Shown piece after piece: positions 63,153-64,000 of a stretch of DNA of 64,000 bases. How positions within the stretch are numbered: position 1 is the stretch's first letter; each line of letters begins with the position of its first letter. Source of the DNA: Nitrospinota bacterium (GTDB taxonomy: Bacteria > Nitrospinota > Nitrospinia > Nitrospinales > VA-1). The position numbers and the translations under genes are program-made. The notes beneath the pieces were generated by a model that was not told the origin of the DNA, searched no databases, and saw only the letters and a program-made list of their open reading frames with translations. The stretch is from assembly GCA_027619975.1 (NCBI GenBank), contig JAQCGX010000002.1, positions 1 through 64,000 of the forward strand, given 5' to 3'.

Positions 63153-64000
63153 TTATAACCTCACGGCCTCCAGCAAGCTGGCGCCATGATCCAAAGTGAA
63201 CCGCTTTATGGAACCAAATCCTGCACCTTTAAGGAGCGTTTCAGTCTCCTTGAAGGTGTACGTTTTTCCGGTGGCAGTGAACATCAACATGGTCAATGAA
63301 AATAAGGCGGCATCATAAGGTTCCGTCCTATTTTCATTGAGGAAAAGGTCCACAAGAAGAAACCTCCCCCCTTTTTCCAGGGAGCGATGAATCTTCTTAA
63401 AGAGAAGCCTGTTTTCTTTTGGATTATAAATATGCAGGATATTGGAAAAGAGAACGGTGTCAAACCCCTTTCCATAATCCGTCTGGAAGAGGTCACCTTC
63501 CATAAAAGTGAAGCGGGAAAATACGGGCGAAGTCTCTAGAATCTTTTTAGCCACTTGAATAGTGACTGGCCGGTCAAACAAAGTGGCGGTTGCTTTTTTA
63601 TCCTTTCGCAGTATAGCGGCACTGTAAGAACCCGGCCCTCCCCCAAGATCAAGCAATCGTCTAACCGGTTTGCCTGCAACGCAGGTAGCCAGCTTGGCCG
63701 AGTAGAATGCACTTCTTTCATGCATTGCGTGGGTGAAATACCATCTAAAGTCGGCATCATCTTCCCCTTCGTGCGGTGACGGGTTCCGCCCACTGCGGAC
63801 TATTTCCAACAAGTTAGCCCACTCTTGACGGTTTTCCGAGCGCAATTTCACCATGCCCTTTTTATAATGAGGGCTGGATTCGCACAGATGTTTGTAGGTC
63901 TCAGGTGTATTTTTAAACTGAGTTTTGATTTTGGAAAGAGCCCCGATCGCTACTAATGCATTCAGAAGCATTTCCGTTTCCAACGGCTGGCTGTTAGCTT
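63153..64000 (-). CDS. SAM-dependent O-methyltransferase (5'-truncated at window edge)
   Basis: The reading frame is open through the window end, so the true start lies outside. Visible residues cover the end of a dimerisation domain (GALSKIKTQFKNTPETYKHLCESSPHYKKGM) and a whole catalytic domain: motif I LLDLGGGPGSYSAAIL, LFDRPVTIQVAKKIL, FDTVLFSNILHIYNPKENRLLFKKIHRSL and GGRFLLVDLFLNENRTEP. This matches the ASMT/hydroxyneurosporene-type family 2. The substrate is unknown. Confidence 0.85.
   Translation of the reverse strand, partial: ANSQPLETEMLLNALVAIGALSKIKTQFKNTPETYKHLCESSPHYKKGMVKLRSENRQEWANLLEIVRSGRNPSPHEGEDDADFRWYFTHAMHERSAFYSAKLATCVAGKPVRRLLDLGGGPGSYSAAILRKDKKATATLFDRPVTIQVAKKILETSPVFSRFTFMEGDLFQTDYGKGFDTVLFSNILHIYNPKENRLLFKKIHRSLEKGGRFLLVDLFLNENRTEPYDAALFSLTMLMFTATGKTYTFKETETLLKGAGFGSIKRFTLDHGASLLEAVRL

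Overview
The window is about 64 kb of a mid-GC chromosome from a free-living Gram-negative (diderm) bacterium. Outer-membrane genes (TolC, TamA/BamA-type barrel, TamB), FtsEX with an EnvC-like activator, Tat translocase, tRNA-dependent haem synthesis, biotin synthesis through BioC and many TTG starts support this. The gene mix (paired DUF507 genes, two GDH-family enzymes, a PII/CBS/DUF1538 operon) suggests Nitrospinota or a related deltaproteobacterial-type lineage. That placement is inference; no rRNA gene is present to test it.

Layout. 1-5300: an HmuY-like/SUMF1 lipoprotein pair, an unknown gene and ftsE-ftsX-envC. 5400-15100: ctpA, tsaD, gdhA, a short-chain epimerase, larB-gpsA, a TPR membrane protein, an M48 protease and several very small genes. 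15100-24100: DUF507 pair, tRNA-Gly(CCC), tatC, a CPBP-like protein, rpiB-glyA-nrdR behind a strong sigma-70-type promoter, then ccsA/hemX-hemA-hemC. 24300-34600: accessory-looking stretch with a frameshifted DUF2892 gene beside an intact one, a second GDH, nadC, DUF1566, a lone receiver protein, the CBS/PII/DUF1538 operon, a frameshifted tatA-like gene, an LRR protein, and flgM with a previously hidden 51-residue gene ahead of it. 34800-43100: copper-chaperone-like protein behind a large dyad, HtrA protease, ubiE, DJ-1, asnB, split transketolase and a DNA-binding/receiver protein. 43700-55200: one envelope-export cluster: TolC, MacA-type adaptor, TamA, TamB, a 189-bp inverted-repeat element, then the MacB-type ATPase and permease as two genes. 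55200-64000: pabB-pabC, a second DUF1566 gene, bioF-bioH-like-bioC, a Maf/DUF115 gene carrying three in-frame stop codons, and a methyltransferase cut by the window edge.

How genes work together. ftsEX-envC is the septal peptidoglycan hydrolysis switch. hemA-hemC start tetrapyrrole synthesis, and the neighbouring CcsA/HemX protein is typical of that context. rpiB-glyA-nrdR joins pentose and one-carbon metabolism to ribonucleotide reductase control. pabBC and bioFHC give folate and biotin precursors. The TolC-MacA-Tam-MacB block looks like one coordinated export and outer-membrane assembly unit.

No CRISPR array, prophage or IS transposase was seen. The most interesting items are the Maf gene with three nonsense codons, the Tam-interrupted efflux operon, the PII/CBS/DUF1538 operon, the promoter-operator dyad beside the HTH-receiver regulator, and several short genes (SH3-like, L7/L12-CTD-like, Cys-rich before flgM) that length filters would miss.
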